A DNA stretch of 64,000 bases. Origin: Ehretia macrophylla (lineage: Eukaryota; Streptophyta; Magnoliopsida; Boraginales; Ehretiaceae). The DNA lies in NCBI GenBank assembly GCA_037974665.1, contig CM075775.1:33547732-33611731 (forward strand), written 5' to 3'. Positions 63,001 to 64,000 of this stretch are shown piece by piece (the stretch's first letter is position 1; each line of letters begins with the position of its first letter). The notes under the pieces were generated by a model. The model was not told where the DNA came from. It was given only the letters and a program-made list of their open reading frames with translations, and did not search any database. The position numbers and the translations under genes were made by a program.

Positions 63001-63810
63001 GAGTGAAGCTCGTTCTTCCACGATAATGGTACTTCATCAATGGATACGGTAGACAAGGCATAAAACTTGATTGGAAAAATTTTGTTAGTCTAATGCATTA
63101 ACATCAAGATATTAAGACCTTATTACTCGACCAATATAGGGTCTTGTCAATTTCTAATAATAAAAAGTCATGATCCATAACGTCTCAATAAATAATTAAT
63201 TGTTGGGTCCAGGGAAGGCAAGAGATCATATCCTAAAGAGAACTATGTCGTCAATTACACTGGGTCCAACGATTCCTTCAACAATTATATACTCACGGAA
63301 TTAAATAAAAACCTTGACTGGGTTGCCTTGGCGTAGTTATTTATAGGCTTCTTATACACGTAGTCAGATAAAAAACAAAGGAAAGGACTTGGTCATATTG
63401 GAATTGTATAAAAAAAGCTTTTTGCATTCATTAACAAGCATCAATAAAGCATGAATAAAATAATCACTTTCCTTACTTTAATAATATCAAAGCATTTATT
63501 GACGCTACCCTACTTATCAGGCCCCAAAATCACATATAGTTTTGACCTCACAGCTTAAGACCATTGTATACAGTTGGTTGATTGTTAATTCAACAGAGTC
63601 ATCAAAGTCGTGGAGGCATAGTTGGCTCTTTGTTTCAGGTAAGCATCGACATATGACTCAATCTTAAAAACAAAGGTCGCGAACAACTAAGAAGACATAA
63701 CACAGAGTTATGTGAACTTTTTCTTTCTTTGCTAAGCAGTTATGTGAACTTTTATGTTGCCTGGAATTGATCTAATTCATTAATCACACTGGTTTTATTT
63801 CTTATATTAG
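60060..63810. other. AT-rich intergenic, little recognisable
   Basis: No reading frame of 60 codons. On the minus strand a 56-codon open stretch (62602-62769), beginning after a TTAGCAG acceptor-like site, reads LNFRHDNTCREFGRTTWGK then LFDSLEIIEGLIVTNV and onwards to a stop. A minus-strand TATA-like GCCTATAAATAAC lies near 63345. I cannot assign either to a gene. Confidence 0.3.
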
Positions 63811-63811
63811 T

Positions 63812-63824
63812 GGCTCTGATACTA
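63812..63824 (-). other. Primer-binding-site-like sequence of a second retrotransposon
   Basis: The minus strand reads TAGTATCAGAGCC, one base off the initiator tRNA-Met primer site. If genuine, a decayed LTR starts at its right and runs off the window. The bases next to it lack a clear TG/CA boundary. Confidence 0.35.
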
Positions 63825-64000
63825 CTTCTTAGAATTTATAAGATCTAATACTAGAAATTAAAACACTATATTAAATACATATTAAACTTGTAAACTTGAA
63901 ACATACCTAAACTTCATGTCATATTACTTTATATGATGCAATATCTCTTGACCAATCTTCTTATGATAATCTTGAGAGGAAAACTTGAACGACATATTAT

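Overview
The window is nuclear DNA from a eudicot plant, probably an asterid, although the species cannot be fixed from the sequence alone. It is AT-rich. The genes are plant families with many short GT-AG introns, and plant LTR retrotransposons, MITEs, a SINE and a LINE tail fill the space between them. I see no rRNA, tRNA, CRISPR or bacterial-type features.

Layout. 1-6220: one end of a minus-strand LTR retrotransposon that runs off the left edge (LTR 3898-6220, initiator-tRNA-Met-type primer site). 7517-11309 (-): complete nine-exon SYP71-type Qc-SNARE gene, with a foldback in intron 2. 12461-20599: an island of broken gene pieces from four unrelated genes (GH10 xylanase, CDPK several times, a TBL/DUF231 O-acetyltransferase, a prostaglandin-E-synthase-2-like gene), split by a 3.3-kb solo LTR with an intact target-site duplication. 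21.5-22.4 kb: G-rich repeat element. 22756-28461 (-): complete non-coding LTR retrotransposon (tRNA-Asp-type primer site, 5-bp TSD, W-box-rich LTRs). 29.5-34.0 kb: several MITEs. 34-37.7 kb: AT-rich intergenic DNA.

37.77-47.34 kb (+): RING-H2 E3 ubiquitin ligase gene with a 6-kb intron in its 5' leader and an in-frame 27-bp minisatellite. 48079-50252 (-): internally deleted chromovirus with gag, an integrase zinc finger and a chromodomain remnant. 50336-50679: LINE 3' tail. 51537-52685 (+): five-unit polyubiquitin with an unusual ubiquitin sequence. 53601-58180 (-): complete 15-exon MLO gene, probably of the powdery-mildew-susceptibility clade. 58.9-60.0 kb: exon-like pieces I do not recognise. 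60-64 kb: AT-rich DNA with a possible second retrotransposon primer site at the right edge.

The intact genes are ordinary housekeeping or defence genes: membrane fusion (SYP71), ubiquitin supply and ligation (polyubiquitin, RING-H2) and a plasma-membrane MLO protein. They do not form an operon-like unit. The unusual content is the gene-fragment island, the strand-biased intronic hairpin, the fixed E24/S28 ubiquitin variant, and the architecture of the non-coding retrotransposon. Exon coordinates were derived by hand from splice sites and reading-frame continuity. The two large genes close exactly in frame (SYP71 798 nt; MLO 1719 nt), as does the RING gene (1707 nt).
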